From Sedimenticola sp. (GTDB lineage: Bacteria > Pseudomonadota > Gammaproteobacteria > Chromatiales > Chromatiaceae), in assembly GCA_026197195.1 (NCBI GenBank), contig JAPHUG010000099.1, positions 1 through 20,479 on the forward strand: a stretch of DNA of 20,479 nucleotides, read 5' to 3'. Shown here in pieces: positions 14,451-20,479 of the stretch (its first letter is position 1; every line of letters begins with the position of its first letter). Made by a program: the position numbers and the translations under genes. The notes under the pieces were generated by a model, which saw only the letters and a list, made by a program, of their open reading frames with translations, did no database searches and had not been told where the DNA came from.

Positions 14451-16042
14451 TGACCCCGGACATCATTGTAGTCGGCAGTGGTATGTCAGGTGCCCCTGCT
14501 GCGTGGTTGTTGTCTGAGCGAGGGTATAACGTACTGCTGATCGAGAGTGGTGCGGACATTTCTCCTGCCGAACTGCCCACGGCATCGATAGACTGGGAAA
14601 GGAAGAGGGATTCAGAATTCAATCCTGTCGCCGCCAAAAGAAAAAACCTGGGTGATTATCCTGTCGATGACGACCAGAGCCCCATTGCGGTGTGTAATTT
14701 TAATGCTGTCGGAGGCTCATCCATTCTGTATTCCGCACATTTTCCTCGATTTTTAAAACCTGATTTTACCTTGAAATCTGACGAGGATTTGGCCGTGAAT
14801 TGGCCTATTGAATATGACGAACTTCTACCTTTCTTCGAGATGAATGAGAGTATCGTCGGGCTTGCAGGAAAGGTGGGTGATACCTTTTATCCTGAGCTTA
14901 AACAGGTGTTCAATTCACCTGTGCAGTTGGGCAAAGCTGGAAAATCTCTTGCAGGTGGCTATGATCAGCTGGGTTGGCATTGGTGGCCAAGCTATGCGGC
15001 AATAAATACGGACCAAACTATGAAGCGCCGATTGAAGTGTCATGGTTTGGGTCCTTGCAATACGGGTTGCCCGATGGGAGCAAAAGCTACTGCCAAAAAC
15101 ACTTATCTAAGCCTGGGTCTTGAGAAACGCGTTATTCTGATGAGTGAGATGGCTGTTTCCAAATTACTGATCAATGATTCCCAGGTTGTAGGTGTTGAAG
15201 TCGTTGATCGTGATAAACAAGTACACAACATTCTCTGCGATAAGGTTGTATTAGCGGCTGGTGCGATAGGAACTCCTAGAATACTGCTTAATTCATTAAA
15301 TGATGACAATGCTCGGAAAATTATACGGAAAGACTTAATCGGGAAAAACTTGATGATGCACCCTCTGGGGTATGCTGAAGGTTATTTCGTTGACAAAATC
15401 GATACTGAAAAAGGTCCGCAAGGTGCAATGTTATACAGCATGGAGTTTTATCGTCCTTCAGAACCAGTTGATTTTAAACTCGGATTTATGATGCATGCGC
15501 TAAGAGGCGCCTCGCCTGTAGATACCGTCAAAAGCCTTTACGGTCGACGAAAGCTGAAATTTGGGGCAGATATATACCAACAATTTTCCGAGAATTATGG
15601 GCACACAATGGGAATCGCCATTATTTGCGAAGACCTTCCTGATATTGCCAATAAAGTTGAACTGGATCATGAGAATCTGGATCATTTGGGAATTCCCGGT
15701 GTTAAAGTGACCTATGAATTATCGAATAATTCTAAACGAATGATGTCATATGGGCTCAAGAAGGCGCGTCAGGTTTTAGTATCAGCGGGTGCAAAGAAGA
15801 CCAGCGGTTTTGGGCCTATCAGAAATACAGGTTGGCATTTGTTCGGTACCATGTGTATGGGAAGTAACCCCAAAGAATCTGTTGTTGACCCAAATGGAGC
15901 TGTTCATGGATTAAATGGTGCATATGTGTTTGATGCAAGTGTTTTTGTGACCTCCTCTTGCGTTAATCCGGCAAACACCATACAAGCGGTAAGTTTGTAT
16001 CTCTCTGATAAGCTTGATGAGTATATTCGAAATGCGCATTGA
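14450..16042 (+). CDS. GMC-family FAD-dependent oxidoreductase
   Basis: Flavoprotein of 530 residues in the glucose-methanol-choline family. The dinucleotide motif GSGMSG (9-14) comes at the N-terminus, with Glu32 ending the second strand as expected for FAD. The C-terminal GMC domain ends with GWHLFGTMCMG (His463) and a conserved Asn-Pro at 506-507, matching the usual catalytic His plus His/Asn pair. A Cys-containing segment CHGLGPCNTGCPMGA lies near residue 197, as in dehydrogenases of the gluconate 2-dehydrogenase/glucoside 3-dehydrogenase type. There is no signal peptide, so it is cytoplasmic or membrane-associated through a partner. It should oxidise an alcohol, on a sugar or an acyl/alkyl intermediate, and pass electrons onward. 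It is tied by overlaps to the dehydratase before it and the small gene after it, which suggests they act together. Substrate unknown. Confidence 0.9.
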   Translation: MTPDIIVVGSGMSGAPAAWLLSERGYNVLLIESGADISPAELPTASIDWERKRDSEFNPVAAKRKNLGDYPVDDDQSPIAVCNFNAVGGSSILYSAHFPRFLKPDFTLKSDEDLAVNWPIEYDELLPFFEMNESIVGLAGKVGDTFYPELKQVFNSPVQLGKAGKSLAGGYDQLGWHWWPSYAAINTDQTMKRRLKCHGLGPCNTGCPMGAKATAKNTYLSLGLEKRVILMSEMAVSKLLINDSQVVGVEVVDRDKQVHNILCDKVVLAAGAIGTPRILLNSLNDDNARKIIRKDLIGKNLMMHPLGYAEGYFVDKIDTEKGPQGAMLYSMEFYRPSEPVDFKLGFMMHALRGASPVDTVKSLYGRRKLKFGADIYQQFSENYGHTMGIAIICEDLPDIANKVELDHENLDHLGIPGVKVTYELSNNSKRMMSYGLKKARQVLVSAGAKKTSGFGPIRNTGWHLFGTMCMGSNPKESVVDPNGAVHGLNGAYVFDASVFVTSSCVNPANTIQAVSLYLSDKLDEYIRNAH

Positions 16043-16352
16043 AGATTTTTTTGAGTTGCTTTTTCCTGGGGACAAAAAATTGAATGTTCCCTCTTTCAGG
16101 GATTGTGATGATAAGTCCAATGTTGATGGTTTTCTACAAACAATCCCTCAAGTTTTTATTGATGAATTAGAAGGTCTGAAATCATCTGGTTATACATCTG
16201 AAGCTTTGCTGAAAGAGCTGAAGAAAAAAGGTATTGATTTGCGGCCAGTAATAAACGACGTCTTAGATTTTTATTTCAGTCGGTCTTCAGTGGTGACTCC
16301 GCTCACAGGAAGGTCAGTGCCGCTCACCACGAGTGGCATGGCTAAATACTAA
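16032..16352 (+). CDS. Small protein coupled to the GMC oxidoreductase, possible small subunit
   Basis: A 106-residue protein if it begins at the ATG at 16032 (alternative ATG 16017 gives 111 residues; neither has a strong ribosome binding site). It overlaps the GMC gene by 11 bases. I see no signal peptide, membrane segment or cysteine motif (a single Cys). It begins MRIEDFFELLFPGD and is predicted largely helical, with a Lys-rich helix SEALLKELKKKGIDLR in the middle. The pairing of a GMC flavoprotein with a small protein, and a faint likeness to gluconate 2-dehydrogenase subunit 3 (opening LFPGD, closing segment after a Tyr-Phe), suggest an accessory or stabilising subunit. That is a guess from context; otherwise hypothetical. 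Confidence 0.6.
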   Translation: MRIEDFFELLFPGDKKLNVPSFRDCDDKSNVDGFLQTIPQVFIDELEGLKSSGYTSEALLKELKKKGIDLRPVINDVLDFYFSRSSVVTPLTGRSVPLTTSGMAKY

Positions 16353-16555
16353 GGTCCTCTGATTAATTCTTCTTTGTGAGGACGACTGCATGGATGCAGG
16401 AGTTGAAAAAACGCAGAAGCAGTTATCGAGCTATAGCGACGTGACAATCTATAAGTTGTTTAAAATAAAGAAATAGAATGCCTCGATAATGCTCGCATTG
16501 ACAGGATAAATCAATCTATCAGAGGTTCCCCAAAAAAATAGTTAAGAGTAATTCA
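16353..16555. other. Intergenic gap with inverted repeats between two gene blocks
   Basis: At 203 bases this is the longest gap in the window, and the only one besides the right end with clear symmetry. GTCCTC (16354-16359) pairs with GAGGAC (16378-16383). CTGCAT-GG-ATGCAG forms a perfect palindrome at 16386-16399. CCTCGATA (16481-16488) pairs with TATC-A-GAGG (16517-16525) with one bulged base. None is followed by a T-run typical of an intrinsic terminator. A TTGACA at 16498-16503 has no acceptable -10 at 16-18 bases. A 28-codon reading frame (16390-16476) shows no sign of being a gene. The gap could hold a promoter or attenuator for the 16556 gene block, or the scar of a rearrangement. Confidence 0.5.
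16386..16399. repeat. Perfect 14-base palindrome CTGCATGGATGCAG
   Basis: Six-base arms around a central GG, lying 34 bases after the end of the small GMC-linked gene. The size and symmetry suit a dimeric regulator's binding site or part of a dispersed repeat; only a genome-wide count can tell which. Confidence 0.5.
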
Positions 16556-17299
16556 ATGACTAAGGAAATATCAGATCAAACGGAACACAAAGTTGCTATT
16601 GTTACCGGCGCCAATCGTGGAATAGGGCTTGCAACAGTAGAAAAGTTTATCAATGAAGGCTGGTGGGTATATGCCTGTGCGAGAAGTGAATCAGAAGAAC
16701 TGAATGCTCTTCTCGAGGAAAATGGTCAGGTCTGCTTTTTGGATCTTGCTGATGAAGAATCTGTGACCAATTGTGCGAGAGATATAATCCGTAATACAGC
16801 TAGAGTGGATGCCCTGGTCAATTGTGGCGGTGTTGCACACGGAGCTATATTTTCAATGACGAAATTAACGGATTTACAAAATGTATTTCAGGTTAATTTC
16901 TTTTCTCAGATACTGTTTTCTCAATATATTTCAAAAAAGATGATGCGGAAAAAAAAAGGTGCGATTATTAATCTAACCTCGACGGCAGGAATATTGGCTG
17001 ATAGTGGTACGCTTGCCTATGGATGTAGCAAGGCAGCGTTGTCGCATGCAACCCGAATTATGGCTACCGAGCTAGGTGCTTTCAACATACGAGTCAATGC
17101 TATTGCACCTGCAAGGGTTGAAACCGATATGGGTCGGTTAATGGATGACGAATCCACTGACCTGTTGAATTCCCGCTCTAGTATTACTGGCGATATCTGT
17201 GCAGAGGATGTGGCTGATTTGGTCTACTATCTGTGTTCGGAGGGGGCGAGATATCTTTCCGGGCAAGTCATAAGACTGGATAGAGGGATGCCTTTCTAA
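16556..17299 (+). CDS. Short-chain dehydrogenase/reductase (FabG-like)
   Basis: Classical SDR of 247 residues, the family's normal length. The cofactor motif TGANRGIG is at 17-24, and the catalytic Tyr155/Lys159 lies in YGCSK with the active-site Ser in NLTSTAG before it. The usual NNAG strand reads NCGG here. The C-terminal SGQVIRLDRGMPF resembles the FabG ending. It probably reduces a 3-oxoacyl thioester or oxidises/reduces a sugar hydroxyl with NAD(P)H; sequence alone cannot decide. AAGAG at 16544-16548 is a reasonable ribosome binding site. It is the first gene after the 203-base gap and is followed 42 bases later by the iron-sulfur protein gene. Together with the FabZ-like dehydratase and the carrier protein it could act on an ACP-bound acyl chain. 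Confidence 0.88.
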   Translation: MTKEISDQTEHKVAIVTGANRGIGLATVEKFINEGWWVYACARSESEELNALLEENGQVCFLDLADEESVTNCARDIIRNTARVDALVNCGGVAHGAIFSMTKLTDLQNVFQVNFFSQILFSQYISKKMMRKKKGAIINLTSTAGILADSGTLAYGCSKAALSHATRIMATELGAFNIRVNAIAPARVETDMGRLMDDESTDLLNSRSSITGDICAEDVADLVYYLCSEGARYLSGQVIRLDRGMPF

Positions 17300-17341
17300 T
17301 GACAGCAGGAAAAGGGTCGAATAATTCAGTTGAGGTGATAC

Positions 17342-17995
17342 ATGTCCCAATTAGCGCTGGTTATTGATCTCAATGTCTGTGTAGGCTGTAACGCCTGCGT
17401 CACCAGTTGCAGGGAGTGGAATGGCCCTGAAAGTAAAGGTGGTGTGAGTGATCAGAAGAGTCATCATAAGCTTCCGATGGACACCTTCTTCAATCAGGTG
17501 CAAACCTATGAGGTTGGTACGTATCCTAAATGTGAAACGGTACACTTTCCAAAGAGTTGTCTGCATTGTGAAGACCCTCCCTGCGTACCGGTTTGCCCAA
17601 CGGGTGCAAGCTACAAGCGGAAAGAGGATGGCATTGTATTAGTTGACTATGAAAAGTGCATTGCTTGCAGTTATTGCTCTTGGGCCTGTCCTTATGGCGT
17701 ACGTGAACCTGACCCCCATCAGAAGGTGATGACAAAATGTACCTTATGTGTGGATCGAATCTACGATAAATCACTGCTCGAAGAACAAAGAAAACCTGCC
17801 TGCGTGTTAGCCTGCCCAAGCGGAGCGCGGTTGTTTGGAGATATCAAAGATTCAAATTCTGAAGTCTCGAAAGCGATTGATGAGCGGGGTGGGTATCAGC
17901 TGATGCCGGAGTGCGGCACCAGGCCAGCAAACCATTATTTACCAAGGCGTCATAACAAGGCGTATGTAATTGAAGAATCAGATGAATCTCTATAA
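17342..17995 (+). CDS. Four-cluster [4Fe-4S] electron-transfer subunit (DmsB/SoeB-like)
   Basis: Iron-sulfur subunit of the complex iron-sulfur molybdoenzyme type, 217 residues. Four cysteine groups are complete: Cys13/16/19/23; Cys73/76/81/85; Cys106/109/112/116; Cys133/136/154/158. That is 16 ligands for four [4Fe-4S] clusters. There is no Tat or other signal, so it faces the cytoplasm as in SoeB (cytoplasmic sulfite dehydrogenase). A clear ribosome binding site GAGG (17332-17335) stands six bases before the ATG. The membrane anchor follows 92 bases downstream. In SoeABC/DmsABC operons a large molybdopterin subunit gene normally comes first; here the upstream neighbour is an SDR gene and no such subunit is in the window. 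It may receive electrons from another dehydrogenase, or its A subunit may be encoded elsewhere. Confidence 0.9.
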   Translation: MSQLALVIDLNVCVGCNACVTSCREWNGPESKGGVSDQKSHHKLPMDTFFNQVQTYEVGTYPKCETVHFPKSCLHCEDPPCVPVCPTGASYKRKEDGIVLVDYEKCIACSYCSWACPYGVREPDPHQKVMTKCTLCVDRIYDKSLLEEQRKPACVLACPSGARLFGDIKDSNSEVSKAIDERGGYQLMPECGTRPANHYLPRRHNKAYVIEESDESL

Positions 17996-18087
17996 AGAAA
18001 GAAAAAACGTTGAATAGAGATGATTTATTTGCGCCTGAAGTTCACTTGGTTTAGTTCTCCTTATTTATTCAAGTGGGTACTTTCTTT
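17996..18087. other. Short gap between FeS subunit and membrane anchor genes
   Basis: 92 bases, AT-rich. I see no convincing hairpin-plus-T-run terminator and no promoter, so the two flanking genes are probably co-transcribed. It is too short to hold more than a remnant of a missing gene, and I recognise none. Confidence 0.4.
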
Positions 18088-19056
18088 ATGAAACCGGCCT
18101 TTTCAGTTATATTTTTGACTACGTTAATCGGTGTTGGTCAGGGGCTATTTCTGGCACTCTATACAGGAGAAGTTTTTAGCTTTGCCGGGGGCAATCAGAG
18201 TAATCCACCCCAGATGATGCTGGTGGGTGCTTTATTGGTGTTCGTTCTGATGGTGTTGGGGGTATTTGCATCGACATTCCATTTGGGGCGTCCCGAACGA
18301 GCCTGGCGTGCAGCCACTCAGTGGCGCACCTCATGGTTATCGCGTGAAGTTATCGTACTGCCTGCTTTTATCGTTATGGTCGCACTCTGGGGAGGGGGCT
18401 TTCTGTTCGATAACAATCCTATATTGAGCGTACTGGGAGGGCTTGAGATTCGTCTGAGCTTCGTTGTCGGCCTGATTGCTGCGTTTTTTGCACTGTTTCT
18501 CTATGTTTGCACTGCGATGATTTATGTCGCTATCAAGTGTATACAGGAGTGGGCTTCACCTCTGACTGTGATCAACTACTTGCTTTTGGGGCTGGCCTCT
18601 GGCTTTACCCTGGCAACAGCGCTGGCCAGTTATTTTCAAAGTCTGCTCACAGTGGATTATGCAGTATTGAGCATCATCTTTATCGTGGCAGCGGCTGGCA
18701 GTAGATTTTTTTCTCTGTGTCGCAATGCACAAATCAAACCAAAGCTTAGTGCTGGGACTGCCTTGGGTACTCGTCATTTGCAAATTCGCCAGATTTCGCA
18801 AGGAGTAAGGAGGGGGTCGTTCAATACAAGTGAGTTCTTCCATCATGCCAGCCAGAACTTTTTTTTGTGGACGAAGTTTTTTTTTCTTATTGCCACATTT
18901 GTTTTGCCTTTCTTTCTAGTGATCTTTGGCTGGATTGGTGACAGTACCTTAATACTAATCGCTGCGGTTCTTATTCAATACATGGGGCTGCTGGCCGAAC
19001 GCTGGTTTTTCTTTGCGGAGGCCAATCATCCACAAAATAATTACTACCAGGGTTGA
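18088..19056 (+). CDS. DmsC/SoeC-like quinone-reactive membrane anchor
   Basis: Polytopic inner-membrane protein of 322 residues with about eight hydrophobic segments, in the DmsC anchor family. The N-terminus MKPAFSVIFLTTLIGVGQG is the classic SoeC-type opening, which is why the ATG at 18088 is chosen over the in-frame GTG at 18073. A conserved STFHLGRPERAWRA segment follows the second membrane span. Such anchors pass electrons between an iron-sulfur partner and the quinone pool, so it should form a complex with the 17342 product. Length matches SoeC (about 320) and is longer than E. coli DmsC (about 287). The adjacent upstream FeS gene supports the pairing. The DegT aminotransferase gene starts six bases after its stop, so the redox pair is embedded in the glycan operon. 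Confidence 0.88.
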   Translation: MKPAFSVIFLTTLIGVGQGLFLALYTGEVFSFAGGNQSNPPQMMLVGALLVFVLMVLGVFASTFHLGRPERAWRAATQWRTSWLSREVIVLPAFIVMVALWGGGFLFDNNPILSVLGGLEIRLSFVVGLIAAFFALFLYVCTAMIYVAIKCIQEWASPLTVINYLLLGLASGFTLATALASYFQSLLTVDYAVLSIIFIVAAAGSRFFSLCRNAQIKPKLSAGTALGTRHLQIRQISQGVRRGSFNTSEFFHHASQNFFLWTKFFFLIATFVLPFFLVIFGWIGDSTLILIAAVLIQYMGLLAERWFFFAEANHPQNNYYQG

Positions 19057-19062
19057 GTTCAA

Positions 19063-20295
19063 ATGTTGACTACCAATTTTTCACCATGGCCTTTGTTTAC
19101 TGAGGAAGAAGCTGAAGCTGTCAAGCGTGTGGTTTTATCAAATCAAGTGAATTATTGGACAGGCATCGAATGTCGAGAATTCGAAAAAGAGTTTGCCAGA
19201 TTCTCTGGATCTGAATATGCCATTGCTCTGGCCAACGGTACGGTGGCACTAGATCTAGCGTTGAAAGTGTTGGGCATAGGCCCGGGTGATGAGGTAATAG
19301 TAACACCTCGAACTTTCATCGCCTCGATTTCTTGTGTTGTGAATGCTGGGGCAACCCCTGTTTTTGCTGACGTTGATCGTGATTACGGAAACATTACCGT
19401 GGATACAATTTCTACTGTACTGACTGACAGAACAAAAGCGATCATCTGTGTACACTTGGCTGGCTGGCCATGCGATATGGATCCGATTATGGAGTTGGCC
19501 GAACGCCGTGGCTTGTTCGTGATCGAAGACTGCGCACAGGCGCATGGCGCGCGATACAAAGGTCGCAGCGTGGGCAGTATCGGCCATGTGGGCGCTTGGA
19601 GTTTTTGTCAGGATAAAATCATGACCACCGGCGGTGAAGGTGGAATGGTCACAACTAACGACGAAATTCTATGGCAGGACATGTGGGCCTATAAGGACCA
19701 TGGTAAATCCTACAAGGCAGTCTATGAGCGTGACCACCCGCCGGGGTTCCGCTGGCTGCATGAAAGTTTTGGAACCAATTGGCGCATGACTGAAATGCAG
19801 GCCGCGATTGGCCGTATTCAGCTTCGGCGAATGAATGAATGGTCTGCACGGCGACAAGAGAATGCTAACAGGCTAAGAGAGGCACTTACACCTTTTACCG
19901 GAAGAGGTGGCGCTATTCGTCTTCCTGCCTTTGGTTGTACAGGCGAGTGCGAAAATGCTGGAGGTAAGCTCTCCTACACTTCTCAATGTATGCACGCTAA
20001 TTATAAGTTTTATGCCTATGTCCAAGCTGAAAATATTAAGGCTGGATGGACAAGAGATCATATCATCGATGCTATCAATGCTGATGGAATCCCGTGCTAC
20101 CAAGGGAGTTGTTCCGAGGTCTATCTTGAAAAGGCCTTCGATAACACCGGTTTTCGTCCGGCTGAGCGGCTGCCTTTGGCAAAAGAGCTCGGTGATACAT
20201 CTCTGATGTTTTTGGTTCATCCAACGCTGACAGAGGATGAAATCACCAAAACAGCAGAAGTTATCCATCAGGTTATGTCGCTTGCAAGTAAATGA
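19063..20295 (+). CDS. DegT/DnrJ/EryC1/StrS-family aminotransferase
   Basis: PLP-dependent aminotransferase of 410 residues, normal to slightly long for the family. Lys185 in SFCQDKIMTTGGEGG is the Schiff-base lysine. Asp155 in VIEDCAQAHGA contacts the PLP ring nitrogen. ALANGTVALDLAL near residue 55 binds the phosphate, and the substrate-side segment TNWRMTEMQAAIG is present. Members aminate 3- or 4-keto nucleotide sugars using glutamate. In this locus it could supply the amino group that the NeuD/PglD-like enzyme at 8896 acylates. No dedicated keto-sugar-forming enzyme other than FnlA is in the window, so its substrate must come from a gene outside it or from an unusual keto compound made by the transketolase/GMC/SDR set (speculative). 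It starts six bases after the anchor gene stop. Confidence 0.9.
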   Translation: MLTTNFSPWPLFTEEEAEAVKRVVLSNQVNYWTGIECREFEKEFARFSGSEYAIALANGTVALDLALKVLGIGPGDEVIVTPRTFIASISCVVNAGATPVFADVDRDYGNITVDTISTVLTDRTKAIICVHLAGWPCDMDPIMELAERRGLFVIEDCAQAHGARYKGRSVGSIGHVGAWSFCQDKIMTTGGEGGMVTTNDEILWQDMWAYKDHGKSYKAVYERDHPPGFRWLHESFGTNWRMTEMQAAIGRIQLRRMNEWSARRQENANRLREALTPFTGRGGAIRLPAFGCTGECENAGGKLSYTSQCMHANYKFYAYVQAENIKAGWTRDHIIDAINADGIPCYQGSCSEVYLEKAFDNTGFRPAERLPLAKELGDTSLMFLVHPTLTEDEITKTAEVIHQVMSLASK

Positions 20296-20316
20296 TTTCC
20301 TTCTAAGTCTTTCTGG

Positions 20317-20336
20317 ATTCCTGCTTTCGAAGGAAT
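20317..20336. repeat. dRS3/REP-like palindromic repeat
   Basis: The 20-mer ATTCCTGCTTTCGAAGGAAT has six-base inverted arms around eight bases. This is the form ATTCC(C/T)-N8-(G/A)GGAAT of neisserial dRS3 and of the similar GGATTCC...GGAATGAC intergenic palindromes common in proteobacteria. The flanks TGG before and GACC after also fit that pattern. The arms differ from the usual CCC/GGG by a compensating C-to-T and G-to-A pair. It starts 22 bases after the aminotransferase stop and may also act as a weak transcription stop or mRNA 3'-end stabiliser. Confidence 0.55.
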
Positions 20337-20364
20337 GACCGGGTAGTGTGAATTACTAAGGGTC

Positions 20365-20403
20365 TTAGGGCCTGTTAACCCTAATCAGCGCATCAGTGAT
20401 TAG
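20365..20403. repeat. Two adjoining inverted repeats at the right edge
   Basis: TTAGGG (20365-20370) pairs with CCCTAA (20379-20384) around an eight-base loop. CTAATCA (20381-20387) pairs with TGATTAG (20397-20403) around nine bases. The two stems share bases 20381-20384, so only one can form at a time. No T-run follows on either strand, so an ordinary intrinsic terminator is not supported. Confidence 0.5.
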
Positions 20404-20409
20404 CGCAAA

Positions 20410-20478
20410 ATGAATGAAGAATTTAAAAACAACATCCAGCTTGTCAAATCTGGAGAAGATTCTACGGAAGCCTTTTAA
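20410..20478 (+). pseudogene. Very short open frame at the edge, possible gene remnant
   Basis: ATG to TAA, 22 codons, ending in LVKSGEDSTEAF. The stretch LVKSGEDS is faintly like the start of AlbA/Schlafen-type putative DNA-binding domains, but the frame stops at once. It may be a decayed 5' end, or chance. The window ends one base later, so nothing more can be said. Confidence 0.12.
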
Positions 20479-20479
20479 T

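Larger units (their letters stand above)
20296..20479. other. Right-edge non-coding region rich in inverted repeats
   Basis: 184 bases following the last gene. It contains a dRS3/REP-like 20-base palindrome and two further stem-loops close together, described separately. No gene is supported: the one open frame (20410-20478) is 22 codons. The change from tightly packed genes to repeat-rich sequence suggests the end of the operon. Confidence 0.6.

Noticed and set aside
16390..16476. 28-codon open frame in the 203-base gap
   Set aside because: No ribosome binding site, its start lies in a palindrome, and the residue pattern is Lys/Ser-rich without recognisable family features.
16498..16525. 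TTGACA as the -35 box of a sigma-70 promoter
   Set aside because: No acceptable -10 element at 16-18 bases spacing; only AGAGGT and similar sequence stands there.
17996..18087. Remnant of a missing catalytic subunit gene between the FeS and anchor genes
   Set aside because: Only 92 bases, with no molybdopterin-protein-like codons in any frame that I can recognise.
17342..19056. Complete sulfite- or DMSO-metabolising SoeABC/DmsABC operon
   Set aside because: No molybdopterin catalytic subunit lies in the window, so a respiratory substrate cannot be assigned.
19873..20268. 131-codon minus-strand open frame inside the DegT aminotransferase gene
   Set aside because: Antisense shadow of a conserved gene, no ribosome binding site or family motif.

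Overview
The window is one continuous plus-strand block of 22 genes covering almost all of the 20.5 kb. Spacing is tight: many stop/start pairs overlap by 1-14 bases, and no non-coding stretch exceeds about 205 bases. Its content is that of a surface-polysaccharide (O-antigen or capsule) locus in a Gram-negative bacterium, most likely a gammaproteobacterium. This rests on the Fnl/Wbu pathway order known from E. coli and Pseudomonas, a DmsB/DmsC-like pair of the SoeBC type common in marine and sulfur-oxidising proteobacteria, and a REP/dRS3-like palindrome at the right edge. No rRNA, tRNA, CRISPR array, transposase or integrase was seen.

Region 1 (119-7107) is a recognisable cassette for N-acetamidino-L-fucosamine (L-FucNAm). 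It holds a WbpG/LfnA/WbuX sugar amidotransferase, its HisH-like glutaminase and HisF-like ammonia-channel partner, FnlA-FnlB-FnlC (UDP-GlcNAc to UDP-L-FucNAc), and a WbuB-type glycosyltransferase. The HisF-like protein has Leu at position 11 where true HisF has catalytic Asp, while Asp130 is kept. That fits a protein which delivers ammonia but does not make histidine.

Region 2 (7109-13385) is the unusual part. It holds a transketolase split into N- and C-terminal subunits, a NeuD/PglD-like left-handed beta-helix acetyltransferase, an acyl carrier protein, an AMP-forming acyl ligase, a LuxE-like acyl-protein synthetase and a LuxC-like acyl-CoA/acyl-protein reductase. The last four form a plausible route from carboxylic acid to carrier-bound acyl group to aldehyde. 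With a C2-transferring transketolase next door, a carbon-carbon bond to that aldehyde is an attractive but untested idea.

Region 3 (13395-16352) has a small PglC-like phosphoglycosyltransferase (likely chain initiation), a FabZ-like hotdog dehydratase, a GMC-family flavoprotein and a small unassigned protein directly coupled to it. Region 4 (16556-20295), after a 203-base gap, has a FabG-like short-chain dehydrogenase, a four-cluster [4Fe-4S] protein, a DmsC/SoeC-like membrane anchor with no molybdopterin catalytic subunit in view, and a DegT-family sugar aminotransferase. The last 184 bases are non-coding and rich in inverted repeats.

Working model (inference): region 1 makes and transfers L-FucNAm. 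The PglC-like transferase, DegT aminotransferase and NeuD-like acetyltransferase supply an initiating or additional acetamido sugar. The ACP/ligase/LuxE/LuxC/dehydratase/SDR/transketolase set makes a further acyl- or aldehyde-derived decoration. The GMC enzyme and the FeS/anchor pair may pass electrons from an oxidation step to quinone. Flippase, polymerase and most glycosyltransferases must lie outside the window.
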